From NCBI GenBank assembly GCA_937864365.1, contig CALMJT010000148.1, positions 1-61,205 of the forward strand: 61,205 nt of DNA. Reading direction: 5' to 3'. Numbering within the stretch: the first letter of the stretch is position 1; the number at the start of each line of letters is the position of its first letter. This document shows, piece by piece, positions 54,452 through 61,205 of this stretch. Position numbers and translations under genes: made by a program. The DNA comes from an uncultured Alteromonadales bacterium (GTDB lineage Bacteria; Pseudomonadota; Gammaproteobacteria; Pseudomonadales; Cellvibrionaceae). Under the pieces are notes generated by a model. That model did not search any database, was not told the DNA's origin, and worked only from the letters and a program-made list of their open reading frames with translations.

Positions 54452-55345
54452 TTACAACCAAGGTTCTTTAACCTTATTAATACCTACCTTATCTTCACCA
54501 GAAACCAATAGGGTTGCGTATTTATCGAGATCCAATACTTCACCTAAGGCATCAAAGGTTTTTAAATTTTGATAAACGGCCACTTCTGGAATAACGTAAC
54601 GCGCCGCCATAGCAAAACGGGTGTCTGTCTCAGATATGTTAGGAAACGAACCGTGTAAACACTTAGAAGTAAACACAAAGAATTGTCCGGCTTTAACTTC
54701 CATGGTTACCGCTTTACTTTCGTCCGGTTTCCAACTGCTATCGACCTTCAGATTTTCCCAACTGTAACCAAAGAATCCAGAATTATCATTAACGGCAACT
54801 TTTTCCTGATCGAAATTATTACCTTTAGATTCATCAAAGAACCAATTTTCTTTATGACTGCCCGGCATAAACTTCATACAGCCGTTTTCTAGGGTAGCAT
54901 CGGTCATGGCGATCCAAACGGTTACAACCCAGTATTTTTCACCTTCCAATAAATGTTCAGGTGGGGTGAGTTTAGGTTGATTTTCGAACTCGAAAAAACG
55001 CTTGGCTTGATGCCATTCAGTACCGCCGTCACCGGGATATTTAGGAAACCACTCAGTACGCCAGCAAAGCAGATCATCACCCATAATGGACGCGACTTTA
55101 TCTACAATTACCGGTGATGTAACAATTTGTTGAAGCGACTTTAAATCTAAGTGACGATCGTAATTCAAACGTGAATTCTGGAAAACGCAGTCTTCCCGAT
55201 ACAATAACTCTTTGCGAATACGCTTATTCCACAACTCTTTCATTTGCTCTGAGTCGAACAAGGTAAACGGACCAATAAAACCTTGCTTATCGAAGGTTTC
55301 TAATTGTTCATCGGTGAGTGAATAGATGCTTTTGTTTCTAGACAT
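54452..55345 (-). CDS. SyrB2-like non-heme Fe(II)/2-oxoglutarate halogenase
   Basis: 297 residues, close in length to SyrB2 (310). Iron site: His112 and Ala114 in KYPGDGGTEWHQA, and His231 in KCLHGSFP. Hydroxylases of this PhyH fold carry Asp or Glu at the Ala position; Ala or Gly there leaves a site for chloride and is the signature of halogenases. Other SyrB2-like segments are GFIGPF, NYDRHLD, CWRTEWFPKYPGD, WKPDES-AV and KAGQFFVF. Arg243 or Arg248 would bind 2-oxoglutarate. Known relatives act on amino acids tethered to a carrier protein. It overlaps the carrier gene by 8 bases. The Ala codon at 55004-55006 is unambiguous. Confidence 0.92.
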   Translation of the reverse strand: MSRNKSIYSLTDEQLETFDKQGFIGPFTLFDSEQMKELWNKRIRKELLYREDCVFQNSRLNYDRHLDLKSLQQIVTSPVIVDKVASIMGDDLLCWRTEWFPKYPGDGGTEWHQAKRFFEFENQPKLTPPEHLLEGEKYWVVTVWIAMTDATLENGCMKFMPGSHKENWFFDESKGNNFDQEKVAVNDNSGFFGYSWENLKVDSSWKPDESKAVTMEVKAGQFFVFTSKCLHGSFPNISETDTRFAMAARYVIPEVAVYQNLKTFDALGEVLDLDKYATLLVSGEDKVGINKVKEPWL

Positions 55346-55565
55346 GGGTCAGGCTCTCAACATGGTCGGTGAGTTGATTTAGACTGGATTTTTCGGATAA
55401 CAACACTGACGGATCAAGGTCAATATCCAAATTTTTGCGGATACTTTCTGTAAGCACAAAAATACCTACCGAATTGCCACCAAGATCCAAATACTGAGCG
55501 TCGGCATCTCCGGGCATATCCATATTGAGTGATTTCCAATATAATGTTGCTAATTCAGCGTGCAT
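55338..55565 (-). CDS. Peptidyl carrier protein
   Basis: 75 residues with the 4'-phosphopantetheine attachment motif LGGNS (Ser32). Typical stand-alone thiolation domain: YLDLGGNSVGIFVLTESIRK. It starts 2 bases after the adenylation gene stop, with GGAGG inside the latter, and overlaps the halogenase gene. It is therefore the likely partner that carries the amino acid during halogenation. Confidence 0.93.
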   Translation of the reverse strand: MHAELATLYWKSLNMDMPGDADAQYLDLGGNSVGIFVLTESIRKNLDIDLDPSVLLSEKSSLNQLTDHVESLTHV

Positions 55566-55567
55566 TT

Positions 55568-57073
55568 TTATCCCTCCAATTGCTTTAATAAGCAGGCTTT
55601 AAAATTTTTACGGTCAAGTTTTCCGGTGGAAAGCGTCTTTATTTCTGAAAAATCTATTTCGATGATCGATTCCGGCACTGCATACACGGGTAATGTTTTT
55701 GAAATGTCGGATTTAATGGATTTAATTTCTATTTTTTTATCGCTGCTTACACCAGCAACTAAAGAATCAAAACCATTTTTTTGTCGAACCAAGGCTATGG
55801 CATAGGCGCCCGCTGGCATTGATTTGAGAACCGCTGCTTCAACTTCTTGAAGAGAAACTCGGTTACCGCGAATTTTAACCAGATCGTCTTTTCGACCGGT
55901 AAACCACAATCGGCCCTGCTCATCTCTATAGCCAAAATCGCCGGTGTAATACGCTTTAGAGCCATCTTCGAAAATTTTTAATTGCTCGGTTTGCTCAGTA
56001 CCCAAATACCCGTCCATAAGCTGCTGGCCAGCAATAATAATTTGACCTTCAATACGCGGCTCTTGAATCTTAGATCCGTGCTCATTGATCAACTGAATAT
56101 CAACGTGTTTGAGTGAATTACCCAACGGCATAAATCCAGTATCGGTATCAAAGGGCTGATCAAATTTAAAGAAAGTTGTGTTGTTGGTATTCTCGGTTGG
56201 GCCATAGAATTGGCAGAACTTAGCCTGTGGAAAAATTCCAGCAATGGTTTTTAACACACTGACCGGACAGCCTTCACCGCCGTAGTAGACTCGGGTCAAT
56301 TTTGGTAATTCCTGCGGCTTACCCTGATAGATCAATCCCATCATTTTTAAAATGGTAGAAATCGCTAGGAATTCTGTAATGTCGTCCGATTTTAATAGCG
56401 TCATGATTTGCTGAGGCAGAAGCCCCGAGTCGGCAATAACGATGTTAAAACCACGAGCGAACTGCACCAAGAAATCCAATTGGAAAACGTCAAAATGGAT
56501 GGGACACAAACTAAGCCAGGTGCCTGCGCGCTCGTTCATGACTTCTAGCATTGAATCAACGTAATGCGCCAGAGCCAACAAACCAACCATAACACCCTTG
56601 GGCTCTCCGGTGCTTCCAGAGGTAAAAATAATATTACCGTCGTATTGGGTATTTATTTTGTTTACTGATAAATACGCGTGTTGAAATGTCACCGGACTCT
56701 TTGCAAGTAAATCTGCGCACGATGAAGATTCATTGTTAGCGGTTAAGTCTGCACCAAATTCTGGTGTACACACACAAAGAATTGGATTAACTCGATTAAA
56801 GACACTGAGTTTTCTAGCAGTCGGCAGAGTTGTATCAATAAAACAGAAACCCAATCCTAACTTTATGCAAGCCATCAACAAGGTTACCGATTCCACCGAC
56901 TTAGGCAGATCAGAAAAAACAACGCCCTTGGCTGGCAAGATGGAATCGAGTGTTTCTGCTAAGCGATCGACATTTTCGAAAAAATCGCGATAGGCTACCG
57001 GAGATTCACCCGCGTTTTTGATATAAATATCGTCTCGATTACGATATGCGCTTATTTGTTGGTATAGGTTCAT
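55568..57073 (-). CDS. Stand-alone NRPS adenylation enzyme
   Basis: 501 residues, AMP-forming. Core motifs: A3 FTSGSTGEPKG (150-160), A4 HFDVF with the Asp that binds the alpha-amino group (Asp195), A5 YGPTEN (290-295), A7 YTGD (376-379), A8 GRKDDLVKIRGNR (393-405), A10 STGKLDRK with Lys485. Intact, so it should activate an amino acid and load a carrier. The specificity code could not be called reliably by eye; Asp195 argues for an alpha-amino acid. No fused carrier domain: the carrier is the next gene. Confidence 0.93.
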   Translation of the reverse strand: MNLYQQISAYRNRDDIYIKNAGESPVAYRDFFENVDRLAETLDSILPAKGVVFSDLPKSVESVTLLMACIKLGLGFCFIDTTLPTARKLSVFNRVNPILCVCTPEFGADLTANNESSSCADLLAKSPVTFQHAYLSVNKINTQYDGNIIFTSGSTGEPKGVMVGLLALAHYVDSMLEVMNERAGTWLSLCPIHFDVFQLDFLVQFARGFNIVIADSGLLPQQIMTLLKSDDITEFLAISTILKMMGLIYQGKPQELPKLTRVYYGGEGCPVSVLKTIAGIFPQAKFCQFYGPTENTNNTTFFKFDQPFDTDTGFMPLGNSLKHVDIQLINEHGSKIQEPRIEGQIIIAGQQLMDGYLGTEQTEQLKIFEDGSKAYYTGDFGYRDEQGRLWFTGRKDDLVKIRGNRVSLQEVEAAVLKSMPAGAYAIALVRQKNGFDSLVAGVSSDKKIEIKSIKSDISKTLPVYAVPESIIEIDFSEIKTLSTGKLDRKNFKACLLKQLEG

Positions 57074-57131
57074 AATACACCGCGCGGTTGTTAATGCCGC
57101 AAAGATTGAAAATTAAATAAACGGTTTAATT

Positions 57132-57186
57132 GTTTGAAGATCTACTTAAGACCTATGACAAGGTTGCATTCCATAGATCTTCAAAC
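57132..57186 (-). repeat. Perfect 12-bp inverted repeat at the end of the first carrier gene
   Basis: GTTTGAAGATCT (57132-57143) and its complement at 57175-57186, around a 31-base loop that includes the carrier stop codon. It could modulate the ratio of carrier to adenylation enzyme (inference). Confidence 0.65.
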
Positions 57187-57389
57187 TGAATATCGTTAAT
57201 TGCCGGTATTTTTTCAAAATTAATAGCAACACCGCTACTGCCTTCTAGTTGAGACACAAACAACATTGTTTCAATAGAATTAAGATCAAAATCGGCAGTC
57301 GATAATTTATAATCGAGAGTATCTACGCTTTTGCCAATCGTACTCAGCGAAGTACCAATGGCCATTAAGAAACTTTCTTTATTCAGCAC
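57153..57389 (-). CDS. Acyl carrier protein-like protein
   Basis: 78 residues. The likely phosphopantetheine site is DFDLNSIETML (Ser38), closer to an ACP DSL/LNSIE motif than to the LGGNS of the peptidyl carrier. Start GTG with AGGTGG 7 bases upstream, 11 bases after the YCII gene. Its partner may be the ketosynthase-like protein or the alpha/beta hydrolase. Confidence 0.75.
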   Translation of the reverse strand: MLNKESFLMAIGTSLSTIGKSVDTLDYKLSTADFDLNSIETMLFVSQLEGSSGVAINFEKIPAINDIQFEDLWNATLS

Positions 57390-57400
57390 GATTTATCCAC

Positions 57401-57721
57401 CTATTCAAAAATTTCATAACCCGAAACAACGTACCAATCTTCAATACTGTATTGGGTTACCAGTCCATTTAGGTAATACGGATCGTTATCCACAAAATTT
57501 TGCACATCGTCTTTGCTACCCGCGAATATGATCAAACCGTCTGTTATAGGATCACCACTTGCTCCACCTGCCTTGGCAACTCCGTTTTTGCAGGCGGTGC
57601 CAATATGAAGTAAATGTTGATCACGAAATGGCATCCTTTTATTTACAAAGTCTTCACAAAAGGAATATTTGAGTAATTGTAGGGTGACAATTTTAGGGTT
57701 AGTAACAGGCGCTTGACTCAT
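57401..57721 (-). CDS. YCII-family protein
   Basis: 106 residues from MSQAPVTNPK. The fold's pattern RDQHLLHIG...GGASGDPITDGLIIFAG...VDNDPYYLNGLV...W is typical of YCII/YciI and muconolactone isomerase-like small proteins. Conserved His and Asp are present (QHL, NDPY). Related proteins are dehalogenases, isomerases or subunits of larger enzymes; the role here is unknown. Confidence 0.75.
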   Translation of the reverse strand: MSQAPVTNPKIVTLQLLKYSFCEDFVNKRMPFRDQHLLHIGTACKNGVAKAGGASGDPITDGLIIFAGSKDDVQNFVDNDPYYLNGLVTQYSIEDWYVVSGYEIFE

Positions 57722-57773
57722 GCAGGGCAACTCATATTTTTAAAAAAATTTAACAAAGACGATGTACTAAAAT

Positions 57774-58493
57774 TTACAAATCTACTTCAAGAACCTTAGC
57801 TCGGTATTCTTCTTGTTCGCGATTTAATCCGTGCTCAGGTGTCGTTAATACAAACACATCGCGAAAACTGGGTTCATCTGGGTGTTTTTTCTCGATGGGT
57901 GTTGCGCAATGGAGAAAATATCGATCGCAGTGGGAAATTAAACCACCTTCCGGAACCACCTCAGAAACGACTTCTTCGTCCTTGATCCAGTATTTAGTTT
58001 TACCCGACTCATCCTCGATGTTGTGTCTGCGAACAATATAAACGCCTGTCCAATCGGTACCGTCTTTATGTCTACCCTCAGGCGTTGGATTACCAGAATC
58101 GGTGGTGCGAATTTGATGTACGGAGAAGCTTTTTACCTCAAACGGAATTTGTTCAAGCCAGCATTTAATCATGGTGTCAAACGCTTCCGTTTGTAATAAC
58201 GAGATAGGTACGTCGGCATATATTCGATCGATACCGCCGTAAGAATCTATGTCGTTCACATAGGTAGGTTGGTACAGGGCAACCTTCGGTAACAATTTGT
58301 AACCCTCTTCGGTAATTTCAACGCGGGATGTCGTTCTGTAACGCGACCCCTTATCGTAATAATTATCGTAGGGTACAAAATCAAAAGATCGTTGTAATTG
58401 TGATATATCCAACTCTGGAAAATGTATATCCAGTGTTAGCTCGTCTTTGTAAAAGAATTTAGTATGACCATCTTTTTCAATACGCTGTAACAT
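57774..58493 (-). CDS. 2OG-Fe dioxygenase, amino acid hydroxylase type
   Basis: 239 residues of the 2OG-Fe_Oxy_2 family (PF10014), which includes isoleucine 4-hydroxylase and acts on free amino acids. Metal ligands His142, Asp144 (GRHKDGTDW) and His195 (RYFLHCATPI); Arg211 (SFRDVFVLT) probably binds 2-oxoglutarate. The intact Asp means hydroxylase or desaturase chemistry and not halogenation. It overlaps the aminotransferase gene by 17 bases. Confidence 0.87.
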   Translation of the reverse strand: MLQRIEKDGHTKFFYKDELTLDIHFPELDISQLQRSFDFVPYDNYYDKGSRYRTTSRVEITEEGYKLLPKVALYQPTYVNDIDSYGGIDRIYADVPISLLQTEAFDTMIKCWLEQIPFEVKSFSVHQIRTTDSGNPTPEGRHKDGTDWTGVYIVRRHNIEDESGKTKYWIKDEEVVSEVVPEGGLISHCDRYFLHCATPIEKKHPDEPSFRDVFVLTTPEHGLNREQEEYRAKVLEVDL

Positions 58494-59406
58494 AGGTGAC
58501 CCACTTTTTATCAGACTCTGGCAGATAGCCGGTTGTTAAACTTTTATAACATTGAATGATTTCGTCGCAGGCTTGTTTATGACCTATTAATTGTTGGCCT
58601 CCGATTTGATCGACCACTCGAATTTCTGAAGCTGTACTTGTTAATGCACAAGCAACGACTTTATTTAATTCGTCTTTATGAACCGATCGGTAATTAACCG
58701 TAATAGCCATTTCTTTTAACAGTTCGATGGCCGTTTTACGGGTAATACCTGGTAAACAATATTCATCACTGGGCGTTACATATTCGCCATTATTTAATTT
58801 AAAGATAATATTGTGAGCACTGGTTTCTGTAACAAAACCTTGATCATCAAACATCATTACCTCATTAAAGCCTGCGGATTTTTTCCCCAAAGCCATGTAC
58901 GAATCAAAATAATTACGAGATATTTTTTTGTTGATGGTCTTTGTATCTCTTACAATATCGGAAACTTCGATATTCAAGGGTTGTTTTTTTGGCATCGTCG
59001 AAAAAGGCGTGGCCATAATGACCATCTGCACCGCAGGCGGCGACGAAAGGCTCATAATGCCTTCACCAAAGAACGCTATGGGTCGAATATACAGGTCTCG
59101 ATCGCGACACTTAGCTACCAAATCAATCGTCAAAGATAATAATGTCTGCCGATTTATGTGCTCTGAGTTCAAATTTAAATAATTACAACTCATTAAGAAG
59201 CGATCAATGTGTTCTTCTAACCGAAAAATCCCAGCAATAGAATCTTTGTTGGTGGCGTAAGAACGAATACCTTCAAAGGCACATACCGAATAATTCAGAG
59301 AAAATAATCCAGGTGCATAACTGGGCGAAACTTCACCTTGATACTTACCGTTGTAAACATACTGAGTTTTATCCGATTGCAGCTGAGGCATAAATTTCGT
59401 GTTCAT
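58477..59406 (-). CDS. Class IV aminotransferase, branched-chain type
   Basis: 309 residues of the IlvE fold. PLP lysine Lys161 (KISRNY, corresponding to KAGGNY of IlvE), FEGIRSY and GFNEVMMFDDQGFVTETSAHN, LPGITRKTAIELL. It should interconvert a 2-oxo acid and an amino acid, with glutamate as donor. The ATGA overlap with the RraA-like gene, and the overlap with the dioxygenase gene, couple the three. Substrate unknown. Confidence 0.9.
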   Translation of the reverse strand: MNTKFMPQLQSDKTQYVYNGKYQGEVSPSYAPGLFSLNYSVCAFEGIRSYATNKDSIAGIFRLEEHIDRFLMSCNYLNLNSEHINRQTLLSLTIDLVAKCRDRDLYIRPIAFFGEGIMSLSSPPAVQMVIMATPFSTMPKKQPLNIEVSDIVRDTKTINKKISRNYFDSYMALGKKSAGFNEVMMFDDQGFVTETSAHNIIFKLNNGEYVTPSDEYCLPGITRKTAIELLKEMAITVNYRSVHKDELNKVVACALTSTASEIRVVDQIGGQQLIGHKQACDEIIQCYKSLTTGYLPESDKKWVTYVTAY

Positions 59407-60074
59407 ATATGACCTCCCTTATTGACCAGTTCAAACAAATCCAATCCGGATTGTATTTTTGCCAACACGTCGTCTTCGATGTGTTTAATGTCTTGGGCTC
59501 TTGACAAAACTTTTTCAACATCGTTAATACCAACGCAAATAACACCGTTTGCATCGCCAACAATTAAATCGTTTTGTGCAATCCAATGACCGGAAAAAAG
59601 ACAGCCCGCGCCACGGCTCTCGACCTTCATGCATCCTTGGGAGTCCATAACCGCAAGATTCGAATACCAAACCGGGATAGAAAGTCTTTTTATCTCTTCG
59701 TAATCGCGCACGGCACCAAATAGAATGGCGGCTTGGTATCGTCTTTTTTCAATAAACGTCAGACTCATACCACCAGCCAGTACATATTCGTCGGAAATTT
59801 CGCGGCAGCCGGCGACATAAACCTTCTGTGTACCGTCATCTTTTATATCTGCGACAAACGCACCGACGTCCTGCCAGGTAGAAGGCGACGGTTTAATAAT
59901 TTCTGAACCTTTTCGTGTTGGCCCCCACATTACCGTGTCGGCATAACCCCAGAATTTTTCACCGTGTGTATAACGCAATTGTTTCGATAAATATCGACAG
60001 GGAACACCAACGTGATCGCAAGCATCAGCGATGTTAGCCGTGCTTAATCCGTCTAAAAGCGCTGCCACAGACAT
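59403..60074 (-). CDS. RraA / HMG-aldolase-like protein
   Basis: 223 residues of the RraA-like family (4-hydroxy-4-methyl-2-oxoglutarate aldolase, oxaloacetate decarboxylase, demethylmenaquinone methyltransferase-like annotations). Metal/substrate motif GAVRDYEEI (Arg123, Asp124) and GDANGVICVG. Such enzymes cleave or decarboxylate 2-oxo acids; here it may supply or shape a 2-oxo acid precursor. GGGAGG within its 3' end serves the aminotransferase. Precise reaction not known. Confidence 0.85.
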   Translation of the reverse strand: MSVAALLDGLSTANIADACDHVGVPCRYLSKQLRYTHGEKFWGYADTVMWGPTRKGSEIIKPSPSTWQDVGAFVADIKDDGTQKVYVAGCREISDEYVLAGGMSLTFIEKRRYQAAILFGAVRDYEEIKRLSIPVWYSNLAVMDSQGCMKVESRGAGCLFSGHWIAQNDLIVGDANGVICVGINDVEKVLSRAQDIKHIEDDVLAKIQSGLDLFELVNKGGHI

Positions 60075-60077
60075 GTT

Positions 60078-60575
60078 TTAATGTCTCCGCTCGAAAATAG
60101 CCCAACCCATACTTACCGGACCATAACTGTGTTTGACTTCTAAATTATTGGTTTTCGCGGCAGCAAGTGTTGTTACACAGGCGTCGTAGTTTCCTAATGC
60201 GCATTGTTTAGCTGCGTCTGCGTTGCTATTAACCAATTCTACATTGGAGTAAAAAGGTTGAATTAATTCCACCGGTGCCGGGTGAGAGCAGGCTCTATCA
60301 CCGTCCCTTGCCACGCCAATTACCATGGCGTCGGTAGGTTTCATAAACACGCCGGTCATTTTAATCGACGTTAAATTTTGGAAAACAATATCGTTTAATT
60401 TTGGATATACGATGCACAAAATCACTTTATCAACTTCTTCGTTTTTTAACGCTTCTATTGATAATTCTGGCGTATCGTACAAAGCCACATCCCCTTCGAA
60501 GTTGTTTTCTTTTAAATAAAAATACGATGCCATTTCGGAATTAGTATCTTGTGGACCCAATGTTCCTATCCGCAT
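60078..60575 (-). CDS. Prephenate dehydratase/decarboxylase-like protein
   Basis: 165 residues, about the size of the PDT catalytic domain alone, without a chorismate mutase or ACT domain. LGPQDTNSEMASYFY corresponds to the LGPxGTFSxxA start, and a HPAP motif (CSHPAPVELI) is as I remember it from the BacA-type prephenate decarboxylases. The position of the dehydratase TRF motif reads MGWAIF, so the Thr needed for dehydration is absent. I therefore favour a decarboxylase or other non-aromatising activity, by memory of the BacA, SalX and AerD group. First gene of the visible operon. Confidence 0.65.
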   Translation of the reverse strand: MRIGTLGPQDTNSEMASYFYLKENNFEGDVALYDTPELSIEALKNEEVDKVILCIVYPKLNDIVFQNLTSIKMTGVFMKPTDAMVIGVARDGDRACSHPAPVELIQPFYSNVELVNSNADAAKQCALGNYDACVTTLAAAKTNNLEVKHSYGPVSMGWAIFERRH

Positions 60576-61150
60576 AGAAGAAGCCTCAAAAATTAAATAC
60601 AGGAATTAAGTTAATCAGATACTGAAAACAACAGAACCATTTTAAAAACCGTCGTGCGCCAAATTCAGCTACTGCTCACGGCGTTAGCTAGGCATTCATT
60701 TTAAGCACAAAAAATCTCTCCTAAAAATCCCCTGTTTTTAACACTGCAACATTTTCTGCTTTTTATTTTCAAGATTTTTAATGCTTACAATTAACTTATT
60801 TTATTGTTTGAATTTACTTATATAAATTTTTTGAACAACTCACCTATATTTAATTTTTCAACAACATAGAAATATATTTGGCGTGAAAAACATCTCATAG
60901 AAATATCTTAACTACTGCTACTTTGGAGATTTTTGCTTTTAATTGGTGTTATATTTTACAATTTGAAAAATTATTACAGCTTGATATATTTGTATTTACC
61001 GGCACTAAAAATTCGACAAATCTCGCAATTCTCTAATTAACCAAAACCACTTATTATCGAATCCTAACGTGAACATTTTATTTATATCTTTTCGAAATTA
61101 ATTGAATATCGGAAAAATCTTTAGTTAGGAAATGCAGAATAAAAAACGCC
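60576..61150. other. 575-bp very AT-rich region upstream of the cluster
   Basis: No gene is visible on either strand. It should contain the operon promoter, but I cannot point to clear -35/-10 boxes. GTTAATCAGAT at about 60610-60620 resembles one arm of the hairpin repeat family. Base composition is clearly lower in G+C than the core genes. Confidence 0.7.
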
Positions 61151-61205
61151 GAAAATGTGAAAATGTGAAAATGTGAAAATGTGAAAATGTGAAAATGTGA
61201 AAATG
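61151..61205. repeat. Exact 8-bp tandem repeat at the right edge
   Basis: GAAAATGT repeated almost seven times without a mismatch up to the last base of the window, so the true length is unknown. It lies 576 bases upstream of the first cluster gene. Confidence 0.97.

Larger units (their letters stand above)
51207..60575 (-). other. Predicted biosynthetic gene cluster for a halogenated amino acid
   Basis: Thirteen minus-strand genes, many with overlapping or nearly touching ends. A stand-alone adenylation enzyme, carrier proteins, a SyrB2-type halogenase and an alpha/beta hydrolase form the toolkit known from coronamate, barbamide and syringomycin pathways, which chlorinate an amino acid bound to a carrier. 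Additional genes for a prephenate-type enzyme, an RraA-like protein, an aminotransferase and a second iron oxygenase suggest that the amino acid itself is made here. There is no condensation or ketide module in view. The product is inferred and not identifiable from the sequence. Confidence 0.82.

Noticed and set aside
54452-55345. Annotation as an ordinary phytanoyl-CoA dioxygenase or ectoine-type hydroxylase
   Set aside because: The metal-binding Asp is Ala in a SyrB2-like context, and the gene overlaps a carrier protein gene, so a halogenase fits better.
61151-61205. Start of a CRISPR array
   Set aside because: The unit is 8 bp with no spacers; it is a simple tandem repeat.

Overview
The window is about 50 kb of conserved gammaproteobacterial core chromosome followed, from about 51.2 kb to the right edge, by an accessory biosynthetic locus. 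The gene orders nnr-tsaE-amiB-mutL-miaA-hfq-hflX-hflK-hflC-hisZ-purA, pilMNOPQ-aroK-aroB-damX-gltB-gltD-hemE, rpmE/priA and SPOR-hslV-hslU-DUF971 are those of Pseudomonas- and Cellvibrio-like gammaproteobacteria. A marine Cellvibrionales-type bacterium is my best guess. This is inferred from gene order and protein resemblance; no rRNA, tRNA or other taxonomic marker lies in the window.

Layout. 0.2-13.7 kb (minus strand): the nnr to hflC superoperon (cell wall amidase, mismatch repair, tRNA modification, RNA chaperone, membrane protease modulators), a terminator, then a DUF2065 gene, hisZ and purA. 13.9-19.5 kb: queG, a small secreted protein, orn (minus), rsgA, a rhodanese and psd. 19.5-22.2 kb (minus): an HD-GYP-like protein with altered metal-site motifs, and hemE. 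22.4-36.9 kb (minus): pilMNOPQ (type IV pilus assembly), aroK, aroB, a DamX-like SPOR protein, gltB and gltD. 37.1-49.0 kb: mrcA, rpmE (minus), priA, a peroxiredoxin-glutaredoxin fusion with a dihydrolipoamide-dehydrogenase-like flavoprotein, an FtsN-like SPOR protein, hslV, hslU, a DUF971 protein and dgkA. 49.4-51.1 kb: a secreted nucleoside hydrolase and a small secreted protein of unknown function.

The most interesting part is the minus-strand cluster at 51.2-60.6 kb. In transcription order it encodes: a small prephenate dehydratase/decarboxylase-like protein, an RraA/HMG-aldolase-like protein, a branched-chain-type class IV aminotransferase, a 2OG-Fe dioxygenase of the free amino acid hydroxylase type with an intact His-x-Asp, a YCII protein, a carrier protein, a stand-alone NRPS adenylation enzyme, a second carrier protein, a SyrB2-like protein in which the metal-binding Asp is Ala (His112-Gln-Ala114, the signature of non-heme iron halogenases), an alpha/beta hydrolase, a SnoaL-like protein and a degenerate ketosynthase III-like protein. 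A LysE/RhtB-type amino acid exporter follows. Many genes overlap or nearly touch, which suggests one operon. There is no condensation domain or PKS module. The simplest reading is a pathway that builds an unusual 2-oxo acid, transaminates and probably hydroxylates it, loads the amino acid on a carrier, chlorinates it there, releases it and exports it. This combination with a prephenate-type enzyme and an RraA protein is not one I recognise.

A family of intergenic hairpins (consensus CTCTGATTAAC-N8-GATTTAATCAGAGG in the sense of the upstream gene) occurs four times. Two copies belong to a repeat of about 150 bp that flanks the alpha/beta hydrolase gene. The right edge ends in an exact 8-bp tandem repeat, so the upstream boundary of the cluster is not visible.
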